Program-made: the position numbers and the translations under genes | Assembly (NCBI RefSeq): GCF_020982545.1 | Contig: NZ_JAJKLK010000024.1 | Span: forward strand, 62,001-126,000 | Length of the DNA: 64,000 bases | Reading direction: 5' to 3' | Source of the DNA: Streptomyces sp. MNU76 | Lineage (GTDB): Bacteria > Actinomycetota > Actinomycetes > Streptomycetales > Streptomycetaceae | Shown here: one piece after another, positions 45,115-53,597 of the stretch | Layout: each line of letters begins with the position of its first letter | Position numbering within the stretch: position 1 is the stretch's first letter | The notes under the pieces: generated by a model | The model's input: the letters and a program-made list of their open reading frames with translations, nothing else | What the model was told of the DNA's origin: nothing | The model's database searches: none

Positions 45115-45374
45115 GCCGCGTTTCCTCCTTCACCTTTCCGGAGACGGTCGACCAGTTCGGCGATCGCATTGACGGACCGGAAGTTCTTCGGCGATATCTC
45201 CTGGACGGGAATGCTGATCCGCAATTCGCTCTGCAGGTAATGGACAAGATCGAAGATTCCTGCGGAATCGATGATGTTCAGTTCCGTGATCGGTGTGTCC
45301 GGCTCGAGGCTTTCGGCGTCGCCGTCCATCCAGACGTCGACGATGTAGTCGGTGATCAGTTCCCGAGAGGTCAT
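45111..45374 (-). CDS. redO: Proline-carrying peptidyl carrier protein
   Basis: An 87-residue carrier protein. The phosphopantetheine Ser is in NIIDSAGIFDLVHYL (about residue 35). RedO holds proline loaded by RedM while RedW oxidises it to pyrrole-2-carboxylate. It starts 57 bp after redP and overlaps redN by four bases. Confidence 0.9.
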   Translation of the reverse strand: MTSRELITDYIVDVWMDGDAESLEPDTPITELNIIDSAGIFDLVHYLQSELRISIPVQEISPKNFRSVNAIAELVDRLRKGEGGNAA

Positions 45375-45431
45375 TGCCGTCCTTGGTTCGGTCCTGCGGT
45401 GGCAGGGCTGTCGAGCCGGATCCCGCCGCCC

Positions 45432-46433
45432 TCAGCCCCTGTCGACGGCGGGCCAGGTGAGCGTGACCGCCCCCCAGGTGAGCCCGCCGCCGAAGGCGGC
45501 CAGCAGCACACGGTCGCCGGGACGCAGGGCGCCCTCGGCATGCGCGTGGTCCAGGGCCAGCGGCAGGGAGGCCGCGGCGGTGTTGCCCACCTCGGCGATG
45601 TGGCTGTAGCTGCGCTCACGTGGCAGCCCGATCTCGTCGGCCAGCCGCAGCAGGATGCGGTGGTTGGCCTGGTGGCCGACGAGCCGGTCGATGTCGTCGA
45701 TGCGCAGCCCGGCCCGGTCGAGGGCGGCCCGGATGCTCTGTCCCATCCGCTCCACGGCGAGCCGGAAGACCGTCTTGCCCTGCATCGTGAAGTAGTAGCC
45801 GTCGGTGGCCGTCTCCGCCGTCTCCGCCGGTGCCGGTGGGCCGCCGCGCGGCACGGTGATCAGGTCCTGGCCACTGCCGTCACTGCCGAGTGCGAACGGC
45901 CCGAGGGCGCCCGGCTCTTCCGGATGCCCCGCACGCAGCACGACGGCGCCGGCTCCGTCGCCGAAGATGACGGAGGTGGCGCGGTCGGCCGGGTCGAGGA
46001 TCCGGGAGAACGTCTCCGCCCCGATCACCAGTACGTGCCGGGCCGTACCGGACGCGATGAGGCCGGACGCGGTGGCGAGCGCGTAGAGGAATCCCGTGCA
46101 CACCGCCGAGACGTCGAAGGCGGCCACCTGCCCGAGGCCCAGCTTCTCGGCCACGGTCGGGGCGGTGGCGGGGCAGGGGCGGTCCGGTGTGGTGGTGGCC
46201 ACCAGGACGGCGTCGACCTGCGCGAGGCCGGCCGACTTCAGGGCGAGCGCTCCGGCTCCGGTGGCCAGATCGGAGGTCAGCAGCCCCTCGGGGGCGACGT
46301 AGCGCTGCCGGATACCGGTCCGGGTGCGTATCCATTCGTCGGAGCTGTCGAGCCGGGCCGCCAGTTCGTCGTTGGTCACCAGCCGGGGCGGTAACTGGCT
46401 GCCCAGCCCGGCGAGAACGGCTGCCGGGGTCAT
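45432..46433 (-). CDS. redP: KASIII-type ketosynthase
   Basis: A 333-residue FabH-like enzyme with the full Cys-His-Asn triad: VSAVCTGFLYALA (about 110), LVGHQANHRIL (about 253) and EVGNTAAASLPLAL (about 281). RedP starts dodecanoate synthesis by joining acetyl-CoA to malonyl-RedQ. It is the first gene of the long minus-strand operon, directly downstream of the facing SARP repeats. Confidence 0.92.
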   Translation of the reverse strand: MTPAAVLAGLGSQLPPRLVTNDELAARLDSSDEWIRTRTGIRQRYVAPEGLLTSDLATGAGALALKSAGLAQVDAVLVATTTPDRPCPATAPTVAEKLGLGQVAAFDVSAVCTGFLYALATASGLIASGTARHVLVIGAETFSRILDPADRATSVIFGDGAGAVVLRAGHPEEPGALGPFALGSDGSGQDLITVPRGGPPAPAETAETATDGYYFTMQGKTVFRLAVERMGQSIRAALDRAGLRIDDIDRLVGHQANHRILLRLADEIGLPRERSYSHIAEVGNTAAASLPLALDHAHAEGALRPGDRVLLAAFGGGLTWGAVTLTWPAVDRG

Positions 46434-46561
46434 CGGTCGTCTCCGGTACGGGCGGCGGCTCGGCGGGGCGTGCGAGCACGGCGGCAGGTGGCCAAAAGTG
46501 TGACTCCTCGCAGAGCGGTGCGGCCGAAAAGGCCCTGACCGGTTGGAGTCTTCCGGCCAAC

Positions 46562-46627
46562 GCTGACCGTCCGCTGACCGATGCCTGACCGGACCACTGG
46601 TCAGGCATCGGTCAGCGGACGGTCAGC
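46562..46627. promoter_or_regulatory. Facing SARP-type hexamer arrays in redP/redQ promoter
   Basis: CTGACC at 46563, 46574 and 46585 mirrors GGTCAG at 46599, 46610 and 46621, all at exactly 11-bp pitch. The whole forms a palindrome with 29-bp arms and an 8-bp centre. Tandem heptamer-like repeats at 11-bp spacing about 8 bp ahead of a -10 box are the known SARP target; ATAGTT at about 46639-46644 could be that -10 for redQ. RedD, the cluster SARP, is the obvious binder of both sides. Confidence 0.85.
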
Positions 46628-46693
46628 GGGTGTGGGGATAGTTTCCGCCAGTTGTCGCATCCCACCCACCCAGCGGAAAGGCAGAACACCTTC

Positions 46694-46936
46694 ATGGGCG
46701 CTGTGTACGAAAAGCTGGTCGACCTGCTCGTCAATCACTTCGCGGTGGCGCGGGCGCAGATCAGGCCGGATGTCACGTTCGAGGAACTCGACATGGATTC
46801 GCTGTTCGTCGTCGAACTGCTGCTCGTGATCCAGTCCGAGTTCGACGTGGAGATCCAGGACGACGCGGTGGGCCGGGCCGACAGCATCGGGCACCTGGCC
46901 GGCATCGTCGAATCCGGGATCGGGGTCGCGCCGTGA
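46694..46936 (+). CDS. redQ: Acyl carrier protein
   Basis: An 80-residue ACP: FEELDMDSLFVVELLL carries the pantetheinylated Ser. RedQ holds the chain extended by RedP and RedR. The ATG at 46694 matches ACP length; a TTG extension to 46652 is rejected. It is first in the plus-strand operon and overlaps redR by four bases (GTGA). Confidence 0.9.
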   Translation: MGAVYEKLVDLLVNHFAVARAQIRPDVTFEELDMDSLFVVELLLVIQSEFDVEIQDDAVGRADSIGHLAGIVESGIGVAP

Positions 46937-48159
46937 CGTCCGGTGACAGCATCGCCGTCACCGGACTCGGTCTGGTCACCGCGGCCGGTATCGGCACGGA
47001 CGTGACGTGGAAGGGCGTGTGCGACGGCCGGTCGAAGGCCACCAGGAACCCGGTGCTCGCCGATCTGCCGATCGACATCTCCTGCACCGTGCCGGACCTC
47101 GACCCGGCCCGGCACGTCGGACCACGTAGCCGGCTGACCCACGACCGCTTCATCCAGCTGGCGATCGTCGCCGCCCGTGAGGCCGTCGCGGACAGCGGCC
47201 TCGACCCGCTCACCTGGGACGGCGCCCGGGTCGGCGTGGTGATCGGCTGCGGCCTCGGCGGCATCACGACCTTCGAGAAACAGCACCGTCGCCTCCTGGA
47301 GAAGGGGCCCCAGGCGGTCTCCGCCCTGCTGCTTCCGATGCTGGTGCCGAACATGGTCGCGGGCCATCTGGCGATGGACCTGGGCACCACCGGCCCCAAC
47401 TTCGTGACCGCCAGCGCCTGCGCCTCCGGGGCCACGGCCATCGGCACCGCCGCCGGGCTGCTGCGGGAAGGCGTCTGCGACGTGGTGCTCACCGGTGGCA
47501 CCGAGGCGAACGTCAGCCCCCTCATGGTGACGGGGTTCGCACAGATGGGTGTGCTCTCCCGCCGGGTGGACGATCCCACCGCCGCCTCCCGTCCGTTCGA
47601 CGCGGCCCGCGACGGCTTCGTCATCGGCGAGGGCAGCGGCGTACTCGTGCTGGAGCGCGAAGCGGATGCCCGGGCGCGTCGTGCTCCGGTGCGGGCCCGG
47701 CTGGCCGGGTACGGTGCCTCCGCCGACGCCCACCACATCACCACTCCCGAGCCCGAGGGGCGCAGTGTCCGGCGCGCCCTGCGGGACGCGCTGGCGCAGG
47801 CCGGGGTGAGGGCCGACGAGGTACGGCACGTCAACGCGCATGGCACCGCGACCAGGATCAACGACGCGATCGAGGCACGAACCCTGCGCGCGGTGTTCGG
47901 CGACGGTGTGGCCGTGACCTCCACCAAGGGGGTCCTGGGCCACACCCTCGGCGCCGCCGGCGCCATCGAGGCCGCCCTGACCGTGCTCGCCGTCCAGCAC
48001 TCCACCGTTCCCCCCACGGCGAACCTGGAACAGCTGGATCCCGACCTCGACCTGGACGTGGTCTCCGGCACGGCCCGCCAGACGAAGGTCGACGTGGCCG
48101 TCAGCAATTCGTTCGGATTCGGGGGCCAGAATGCCGTGCTCGTCTTCACCGCCGCGTAG
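46933..48159 (+). CDS. redR: KASII-type ketosynthase
   Basis: A 408-residue FabF-like enzyme. The nucleophile is in VTASACASGATAIG (about 163), the two histidines in VNAHGTATRIND (about 302) and LGHTLGAAGAIEA (about 336). It elongates the RedQ-bound chain to C12. The GTG start overlaps the redQ stop. Confidence 0.92.
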   Translation: MTSGDSIAVTGLGLVTAAGIGTDVTWKGVCDGRSKATRNPVLADLPIDISCTVPDLDPARHVGPRSRLTHDRFIQLAIVAAREAVADSGLDPLTWDGARVGVVIGCGLGGITTFEKQHRRLLEKGPQAVSALLLPMLVPNMVAGHLAMDLGTTGPNFVTASACASGATAIGTAAGLLREGVCDVVLTGGTEANVSPLMVTGFAQMGVLSRRVDDPTAASRPFDAARDGFVIGEGSGVLVLEREADARARRAPVRARLAGYGASADAHHITTPEPEGRSVRRALRDALAQAGVRADEVRHVNAHGTATRINDAIEARTLRAVFGDGVAVTSTKGVLGHTLGAAGAIEAALTVLAVQHSTVPPTANLEQLDPDLDLDVVSGTARQTKVDVAVSNSFGFGGQNAVLVFTAA

Positions 48160-48209
48160 GCGCTGCTTCGGCCACCGCCGCGTCAGGGCGGGGGAGGTGA
48201 CGGCGTCCC

Positions 48210-49100
48210 ATGTCCTTCGTTCTTCCCGAGCGGGACATCGCCGCGCTTGAGAGGCGCGTACAACGCGCCCTCGACACCGCCGATCCCTCGGCGCTGGCCG
48301 TTCTCGGATTCGGTGAGGTCACCCTCGTTCTGCGCCTGGACACCCCGTACGGCTCGTTCGCGTGCAAGCGGCTGCCGGTCTTCCCCTCCCACGAGAGCTT
48401 CAGGCGCCACGAGACGCTGGTCGCTGAGTACGTCGAGCAGCTGCAGAAGGCCGGCGTGCGCGTCGCCGACACCCGGCTGTGGCACACCCGGACGCCCTCG
48501 GGCAAGGTCGTCGGGTACTGCGTGCAGGAGGCTCTGCCCGGCGACCGGCTGTGCTCCCGGCTGCTGCACACCGAGGGCCACGCATGGGCCGGCGACTTCT
48601 ACGCGCGCTTCCTCGCCCTGGTCGAGAAAGCGGTGACCCCCGGCGTCGGGCTGGACGCTCAGGCGTCCAACTGGATGGATCTCGACGGGGAACTGGTCTA
48701 CCTCGATGTCACCACCCCCCTGCTGCGAGACGCACGGCGGCGCGAACGGCTCGATGTGCGGCTGTTCTTCACCTCGCTCCCCTGGATTCTGCGCGACGCC
48801 GTGCGGGTGTCCCAGACCCGGGCGATCTTCGACAAGTACTACGAGCCGCGCGGCGCCGTCCTCGACTTCCTCGGCAATCTGCACAAGGAACGGCTGTCGC
48901 GGCTGGTTCCGGGTTTCCTGGCGCAGAGCGAGGGCCGTTTCGACGCCCCCGTCACCGCCGACGAGGTGGCCGGCTACTACCGCGAGGACGCCCGCATGTG
49001 GGAACTGATCCAACGCCTGCGCCGGGCGGACCGCTTCTGGCACCGCAGGATCCGGCGGCGCACGTACCCGTTCCTGCTGCCGCCCGATGTCGACCGCTGA
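48210..49100 (+). CDS. Conserved red-cluster protein of unknown function, kinase-like
   Basis: A 296-residue soluble protein in the place where S. coelicolor has redS/redT. The pattern LGFGEVTLVLRLDT followed by GSFACKRLP (a lysine on a strand), then NWMDLDGELVYLDVTTP (Asn then Asp) recalls an aminoglycoside-phosphotransferase/protein-kinase fold, but the canonical H-G/N-D catalytic loop is not clear. No role in prodiginine synthesis is established to my knowledge. Start ATG 48210 has GGGGGAGG upstream; its end overlaps redU by 14 bases. Confidence 0.7.
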   Translation: MSFVLPERDIAALERRVQRALDTADPSALAVLGFGEVTLVLRLDTPYGSFACKRLPVFPSHESFRRHETLVAEYVEQLQKAGVRVADTRLWHTRTPSGKVVGYCVQEALPGDRLCSRLLHTEGHAWAGDFYARFLALVEKAVTPGVGLDAQASNWMDLDGELVYLDVTTPLLRDARRRERLDVRLFFTSLPWILRDAVRVSQTRAIFDKYYEPRGAVLDFLGNLHKERLSRLVPGFLAQSEGRFDAPVTADEVAGYYREDARMWELIQRLRRADRFWHRRIRRRTYPFLLPPDVDR

Positions 49101-49896
49101 GGCCGCGGCGGCACCCGGCGAGCTCCGGCCCCGGACGGACACCGGCCCACTCGTTCTCGATCCGGACGTGCCGCTGCGGGTGCTCCGGCCCGCGCCGGGG
49201 CTGGCCCTGAGTGTGGTGTCGCTCGCCTGGCTGCGCGCCGCCGGGGACGACGTCCGCGCCCGGCTGACGTCGTGGCACCTGGGACCGGAAGAGGCGTCCT
49301 ACGTGGGCACGCTCGCTCTGCGGCGTCGGCGCGAGGAGTGGCTGGCGGGCCGGATGGCGCTCAAGTACGCCGTGCGCGCCCACCAGGAGCACTCGGGGAG
49401 CACGCCGGTCGCCTGCCGTGACATCCGCATCGGACGCGTGACGCAGGGCTTGCGCGCCGGGAAGCCCGTGACCGACCTGCCGGTGGAGGTGGGCCTGACG
49501 CACTCCGGGGACTACGCCGTCGCGGTGTGCGGGCCGGGCGCGGTCGGAGTGGACCTGGAGCGTCCGCGCACCGTCTCGCCCCCGCTGGCCCGCATCCTCT
49601 CGGCTGACGGCGAGAGCGCGGGTGCGGACCTCGCCGGGCAGCGCCTGCGCGTCATGCCACTGCTCCTGCGCTGGGTGTGCAAGGAGGCCGTCCTCAAGTA
49701 CTACGGGTTCGGTCTGCGCGTCGACACGCGCGAGGTGCGCCTCACCGGGTGGCACGAGGACGGGCGCTTCGCCTGGCGGCCGGGCCCCGAGCTGCTGCGA
49801 CACGCACCCGTCGGCGGCGGCGAGTTGCGGACCCGGGCCTGCGAGCTGGACGGCTACCACCTGGCCCTGGTCTGGAGTGACCCCGCGAGCACGTAG
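49087..49896 (+). CDS. redU: Sfp-type phosphopantetheinyl transferase
   Basis: A 269-residue PPTase. The signature pieces are VGVDLERPRT (Mg/CoA-binding Asp-x-Glu) and LRWVCKEAVLKYYGFGL (WxxKEA). It attaches 4'-phosphopantetheine to carrier proteins; in S. coelicolor RedU acts mainly on RedO. The gene starts inside the end of the preceding one. Confidence 0.92.
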   Translation: MSTAEAAAAPGELRPRTDTGPLVLDPDVPLRVLRPAPGLALSVVSLAWLRAAGDDVRARLTSWHLGPEEASYVGTLALRRRREEWLAGRMALKYAVRAHQEHSGSTPVACRDIRIGRVTQGLRAGKPVTDLPVEVGLTHSGDYAVAVCGPGAVGVDLERPRTVSPPLARILSADGESAGADLAGQRLRVMPLLLRWVCKEAVLKYYGFGLRVDTREVRLTGWHEDGRFAWRPGPELLRHAPVGGGELRTRACELDGYHLALVWSDPAST

Positions 49897-49929
49897 TTCG
49901 ACAGTCGACAGAAGGTGAGGACCGCTGCC

Positions 49930-51114
49930 GTGACCCGTCCGTCCGTCGCTCCTGCCCGGCGGTTCGAAGAGGCGCTGGCCGACGCCACCGCGCTGGCCTC
50001 GCTCAGTCCTTCCTCCCACAACTGCCAACCCTGGAGGCTCGCCCGGGCGGACTCGCCGGAGGCCCGGCAGGCCGCGGCCCGTTTCCTCGGCATGGGCGAC
50101 GAGGCGTGCACCGAGTACGTGATTCTCGCCCTGGACCGCGGCCGTGAACTGCGCGCTCTGACCGCGCACGCCATGGAGATGCATGTCAGTTGCGGAGCGT
50201 ACTGGCGGCTGCTGCGGCGGGCGCTGGCCGCCGAGGGGTGGGCGGCGCTGCAGGTGCGCGCGGTCGAGGCGCTGCCCGAACCGGTCCGGTTCGCCGCGCG
50301 GTGGCCGTCGGACTGGACTCCGCTGTGCGTGGCGGCGCTGCGGCGCGACCGGTCCTCGGGGGACGGGATCGACGAACTGTGGGCGCTGGCCCGCGGTCGG
50401 CGCACCCACCGTGGGCCGTACCGGAACACCGCTCTCGACGACGGGACACTCGGGGAGCTGGCCCGCACGGTCGCCGTCCCGGTCCGGGCCGACGACCCGC
50501 GGGGGGCGGAGAAGGGCGGTGTGACGGTCCGGCACCTGACGTCGAGTCCGGAAAGGTCCCTCTTCGCGGACTTCCTGGCGTCTCACGCCGGGCGCGACTT
50601 CAGCCACCCGGCGGCCTGGCGGGAGACCCATGCGTACGTGCGGTGGAACGCCACCGAGGCGCGGCGGCACGGAGACGGCTTCACGGCAGCTCAGCTGTTC
50701 GGACCGCTCACGCCGCTCCAGCGCCTGGGCAAGCGCCTCACGTTGGCCCCACCGGTGATGCGGCTCCTGTGTCTGGCCGGCTTCCAGCACCGGCTCGCCG
50801 CGCAGCTGGCCGGGCACATGCGGCTTCGGACGCCCGCCGTGGTGGTGCTCGGATTCACCAGGGAATCGCCGGGTGTGGCCGGGCAACTGCGGGGCGGCGA
50901 ACTGCTGCTGGACTACTGGCTGGCCGCCACGGAGGCAGGGCTGGCACTCCATCCCCTCAGCATCGTCGTGCAGCACGACGACCTGCGCCGCGATCTGAAG
51001 GCTCTGCTGGGCCTGGCCGGACGCCCCTTCTTCGTCAGCCGTCTCGGCGTCCCGTCCACCCCGGCGCCCGCGTCCTTGCGGCGCCCGGGTTTCGCTGGAT
51101 TCCGTTCAATTTGA
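49930..51114 (+). CDS. redV: Nitroreductase-like oxidoreductase
   Basis: A 394-residue protein of the nitroreductase/Acg-like fold: LASLSPSSHNCQPWRL near the N-terminus is the typical flavin-binding N-x-Q/P-W motif, and GRRTHRGPYRNTALDD and LDYWLAATEAGLALHP fit the fold. RedV (PigM) is proposed to oxidise 4-hydroxy-2,2'-bipyrrole-5-methanol to the aldehyde. The start is taken as GTG 49930 because AGGTGAGG lies at good distance; GTG 49915 overlaps that site. Confidence 0.87.
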   Translation: MTRPSVAPARRFEEALADATALASLSPSSHNCQPWRLARADSPEARQAAARFLGMGDEACTEYVILALDRGRELRALTAHAMEMHVSCGAYWRLLRRALAAEGWAALQVRAVEALPEPVRFAARWPSDWTPLCVAALRRDRSSGDGIDELWALARGRRTHRGPYRNTALDDGTLGELARTVAVPVRADDPRGAEKGGVTVRHLTSSPERSLFADFLASHAGRDFSHPAAWRETHAYVRWNATEARRHGDGFTAAQLFGPLTPLQRLGKRLTLAPPVMRLLCLAGFQHRLAAQLAGHMRLRTPAVVVLGFTRESPGVAGQLRGGELLLDYWLAATEAGLALHPLSIVVQHDDLRRDLKALLGLAGRPFFVSRLGVPSTPAPASLRRPGFAGFRSI

Positions 51115-51346
51115 ACTGTCCGGTGTTTGTGTGCGCCCCACGGTGGGAACTTGGGCGCATTCGATGCTATCTCGGCGATATGCAGGCGCCTTCTCATCGG
51201 CGTGCGGCCGTGATACCGTGCCATTGAAAGTGCAATATTAAAGGTTGTGATACTTAAGGGGAACAAGTGTCGACGGCCGTTCCGTTGAATAGCATTCTTC
51301 AGTTCTTGCACCGTCATTCTGCTCATGGTCTCCTTTGTGTTGCATG

Positions 51347-52003
51347 ATGAGTATCAGATTGCTTGTGTGCTGCGAAAATGCCATCGTCGGAGCGGGAATT
51401 CAGGCACTGCTGGGGCGTTATCACCTCGATGTCACCGTGGAGACATCGGTGCGCCGTGCCCTCGCCGTGGCCGCCGAGTCGTCCCCCGAAGCTGTCATCG
51501 TCATCTCGCCCCTGCTCACCATCGACGACCGTCACGAACTCGCCGAACTGGCCGAACTCAGCAAGGTGATCCTGCTCTGCCCCCCGCAGAACACCCATCG
51601 CGCGCTGGAAGCCCTCCGGGTCAGTGTGCGTGCCGTGCTCTCCGTGGAGTCCTCGGTGGAGGACCTGGTCCACGTGATCAGGACGGTCACCACGGTCAAC
51701 GTCCTTGTCCTGCCGGACGAGGTCGGCAGGTCGCTGGCGCTCGCCGACGTGCACCTCACCCTGGTGCCGGCCGGGCCGGGTCCCATGCTCACCCGGCGCG
51801 AGCGTGAAGTGATGCTGCTGCTGTCCCGGGGCAAGTCCAACGCCGAGATCGCCGAGCGGCTGACCGTCTCGAACGCGACCGTGCGCTCGCATGTGCATCA
51901 CGTCCTGCAGAAGCTGCACGCGCGGACGCGCACCCAGGCGGTCGCCATCGCCTACGAGTCGGGCCTCATCAGCAGGATCGCGCAACAGGTCAGCATGTCC
52001 TGA
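51347..52003 (+). CDS. redZ: Atypical NarL/LuxR response regulator, red pathway activator
   Basis: A 218-residue regulator. The receiver domain lacks normal phosphorylation residues: CENAIVGAG in place of the acidic pair and VIVISPLLT where the phospho-Asp should be. The C-terminal LuxR helix-turn-helix is complete (LTRREREVMLLLSRGKSNAE and SNATVRSHVHHVLQKL). RedZ activates redD in S. coelicolor. All leucines here use codons other than TTA, unlike the S. coelicolor gene, whose single TTA makes it bldA-dependent. ATG 51344 is an equal alternative start. A convergent hairpin separates it from redY. Confidence 0.9.
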   Translation: MSIRLLVCCENAIVGAGIQALLGRYHLDVTVETSVRRALAVAAESSPEAVIVISPLLTIDDRHELAELAELSKVILLCPPQNTHRALEALRVSVRAVLSVESSVEDLVHVIRTVTTVNVLVLPDEVGRSLALADVHLTLVPAGPGPMLTRREREVMLLLSRGKSNAEIAERLTVSNATVRSHVHHVLQKLHARTRTQAVAIAYESGLISRIAQQVSMS

Positions 52004-52031
52004 TGAAATCGACGGTCCGGGAAGAAAGGGC

Positions 52032-52053
52032 GCCGGGGACGTTTGATCCCGGC
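52032..52053. terminator. Bidirectional hairpin between redZ and redY
   Basis: GCCGGG (52032-52037) and CCCGGC (52048-52053) form a stem over a 10-nt loop in the 72-bp convergent gap. No U-run, so efficiency is uncertain. Confidence 0.5.
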
Positions 52054-52075
52054 ACCCGTTCAGGATGTGCGTGCC

Positions 52076-52405
52076 TCAGTCCGCGGAGTACCCCGGTTCG
52101 ATCCGCTCCCCGGAGATCTCGTCCACGACCGAGGCCATGGTGTCGAAAGCGGCCACCAGGCGCCGAAACGTGTCGGTCGCCATATCCCGCTCGAAGTTTT
52201 CCGGACTGGTCACCGAGATGACCTCGAAGTATTCGTGGGGCGCATTCGCATTCGCGTCAGCATGTGTCGAGACGCGGTGCACTGCAAAGGAATGCAGGCT
52301 TTTGAGGTCGGCGGCAGCGCGGTAGTCGCTTTCCCGCACCCAGGTCTCGAACCGGGCGGGGTCGACGCCCTCGTGGAGCCGGATGCGGTGAACGATGACA
52401 TGCAT
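52076..52405 (-). CDS. redY: Small ABM-fold protein
   Basis: A 109-residue ferredoxin-like-fold protein of the ABM/EthD type (MHVIVHRIRLHEG, FETWVRESDYRAAADL, YFEVISVTSPENFERDM). RedY occurs in most red clusters; its role is not firmly established. ATG 52405 has AAGGA five bases upstream; a longer frame is rejected. Confidence 0.82.
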   Translation of the reverse strand: MHVIVHRIRLHEGVDPARFETWVRESDYRAAADLKSLHSFAVHRVSTHADANANAPHEYFEVISVTSPENFERDMATDTFRRLVAAFDTMASVVDEISGERIEPGYSAD

Positions 52406-52424
52406 GATGTCCTTGCCTCTCTGC

Positions 52425-53597
52425 TCAGCGCCTGTTTTCCCGGCGGCGACTGCCCAGGCGCAGTTCGCGGGCGATGTTGTTCTTCTGGATCTCGTTCGTC
52501 CCGGAGAAGATCCTGGCCGGCAGGGCATCACGCAGCAGGGTTTCCGCCTCGCCGTCCAGGAGGCCCAGCGCGCCGCGCAACTGGATCGCGTCGAGGCCCA
52601 GTTGCACCGCGGCCTCGCTGACCGCGAGTTTGGCGAGGGCAGGGCCGACAGTGCTCTCGCTTCCCGCGTCGATTCCGCGCGCCGACCGGTACAGCATCAG
52701 CCGGGCCGACTCGTACCGCGCCAGCATGTCGACGACCCGGTGACTCACCGCCTGGAATCCGCCGATGACCGTGCCGAACTGCTCCCGCTGCCGCACGTGA
52801 TCGATCGTGGAGTCCAGGACCCGCCGCATCACGCCCAGATAGATGCCGAAGAGGCAGGTTCGCTCCCATTTCATCGACGTGGAGAAGACGACCGCGCCCG
52901 AGCCCTCCGAACCCAGCACCTGGGCCGCGGGCACCACGCAGTCCGTGAAGCGCACGTCCGCCATCGGCGATCCTCGCAGCCCCACCTTGTCGTAGGTCGG
53001 CCCGACGGTCAGGCCCGGAGTGTCGGCGGGCACCAGGAAGGTGGTCAGGCCGAAGAAGCCGCCCCCGGCCCGGGTGGCTGCCTGCACCACGAAGAGGTCC
53101 GCCACCGGGGCGTTGGTGATGAAGCACTTGCTCCCGTTGAGCAGGTACTGGTCCCCGTCGCGCAGGGCGGAGGTCTCCAGGCTCAACGCGTCGGAACCGG
53201 CCGCCGGCTCTGTGACGGCATGGGCCGCGATCGATTCCCCGGAACACAGGGCCGGCAGCCAGCGGTTCTTCTGCTTCTCGCTGCCGAACTCCACGACGGG
53301 CATGACGGCGGCGAACAGGTGTGCTGCCATGGAGAAGGCGAAGCCGGTGTCGCTGCTTCCCTCACCGAGCGCCTCCATCATCGCCGCCGCCGCGACGGCG
53401 TCCAGACCGCTGCCGCCGTACTCGACCGGGACGCTGCTCCCGGCCAGTCCCTGCTTGCCGGCCAGCTGCCAGCGGCGGCGGAATTCGTCCGGGTCGGCGG
53501 TGGCCGGCCCCGCGAGTTCACGGCGGGCGAACCGCACCACCATGTCGCGCATCTCCCGTGTCTGCGGGTCGAGTTCGGGGTCGAAGTACACGTTCAT
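52425..53597 (-). CDS. redW: Acyl-CoA-dehydrogenase-like prolyl-carrier oxidase
   Basis: A 390-residue flavoprotein with the acyl-CoA dehydrogenase layout: AVTEPAAGSDALSLETSA (FAD/substrate loop), CFITNAPVADLFVV, and the C-terminal helical bundle ending IFSGTNEIQKNNIARELRLG. RedW oxidises prolyl-RedO to pyrrolyl-2-carboxyl-RedO. Its ATG overlaps the redX stop. Confidence 0.92.
   Translation of the reverse strand: MNVYFDPELDPQTREMRDMVVRFARRELAGPATADPDEFRRRWQLAGKQGLAGSSVPVEYGGSGLDAVAAAAMMEALGEGSSDTGFAFSMAAHLFAAVMPVVEFGSEKQKNRWLPALCSGESIAAHAVTEPAAGSDALSLETSALRDGDQYLLNGSKCFITNAPVADLFVVQAATRAGGGFFGLTTFLVPADTPGLTVGPTYDKVGLRGSPMADVRFTDCVVPAAQVLGSEGSGAVVFSTSMKWERTCLFGIYLGVMRRVLDSTIDHVRQREQFGTVIGGFQAVSHRVVDMLARYESARLMLYRSARGIDAGSESTVGPALAKLAVSEAAVQLGLDAIQLRGALGLLDGEAETLLRDALPARIFSGTNEIQKNNIARELRLGSRRRENRR

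Noticed and set aside
46652..46693. TTG start giving a longer RedQ
   Set aside because: It would place the ACP start almost on the promoter; the ATG at 46694 matches normal ACP length.
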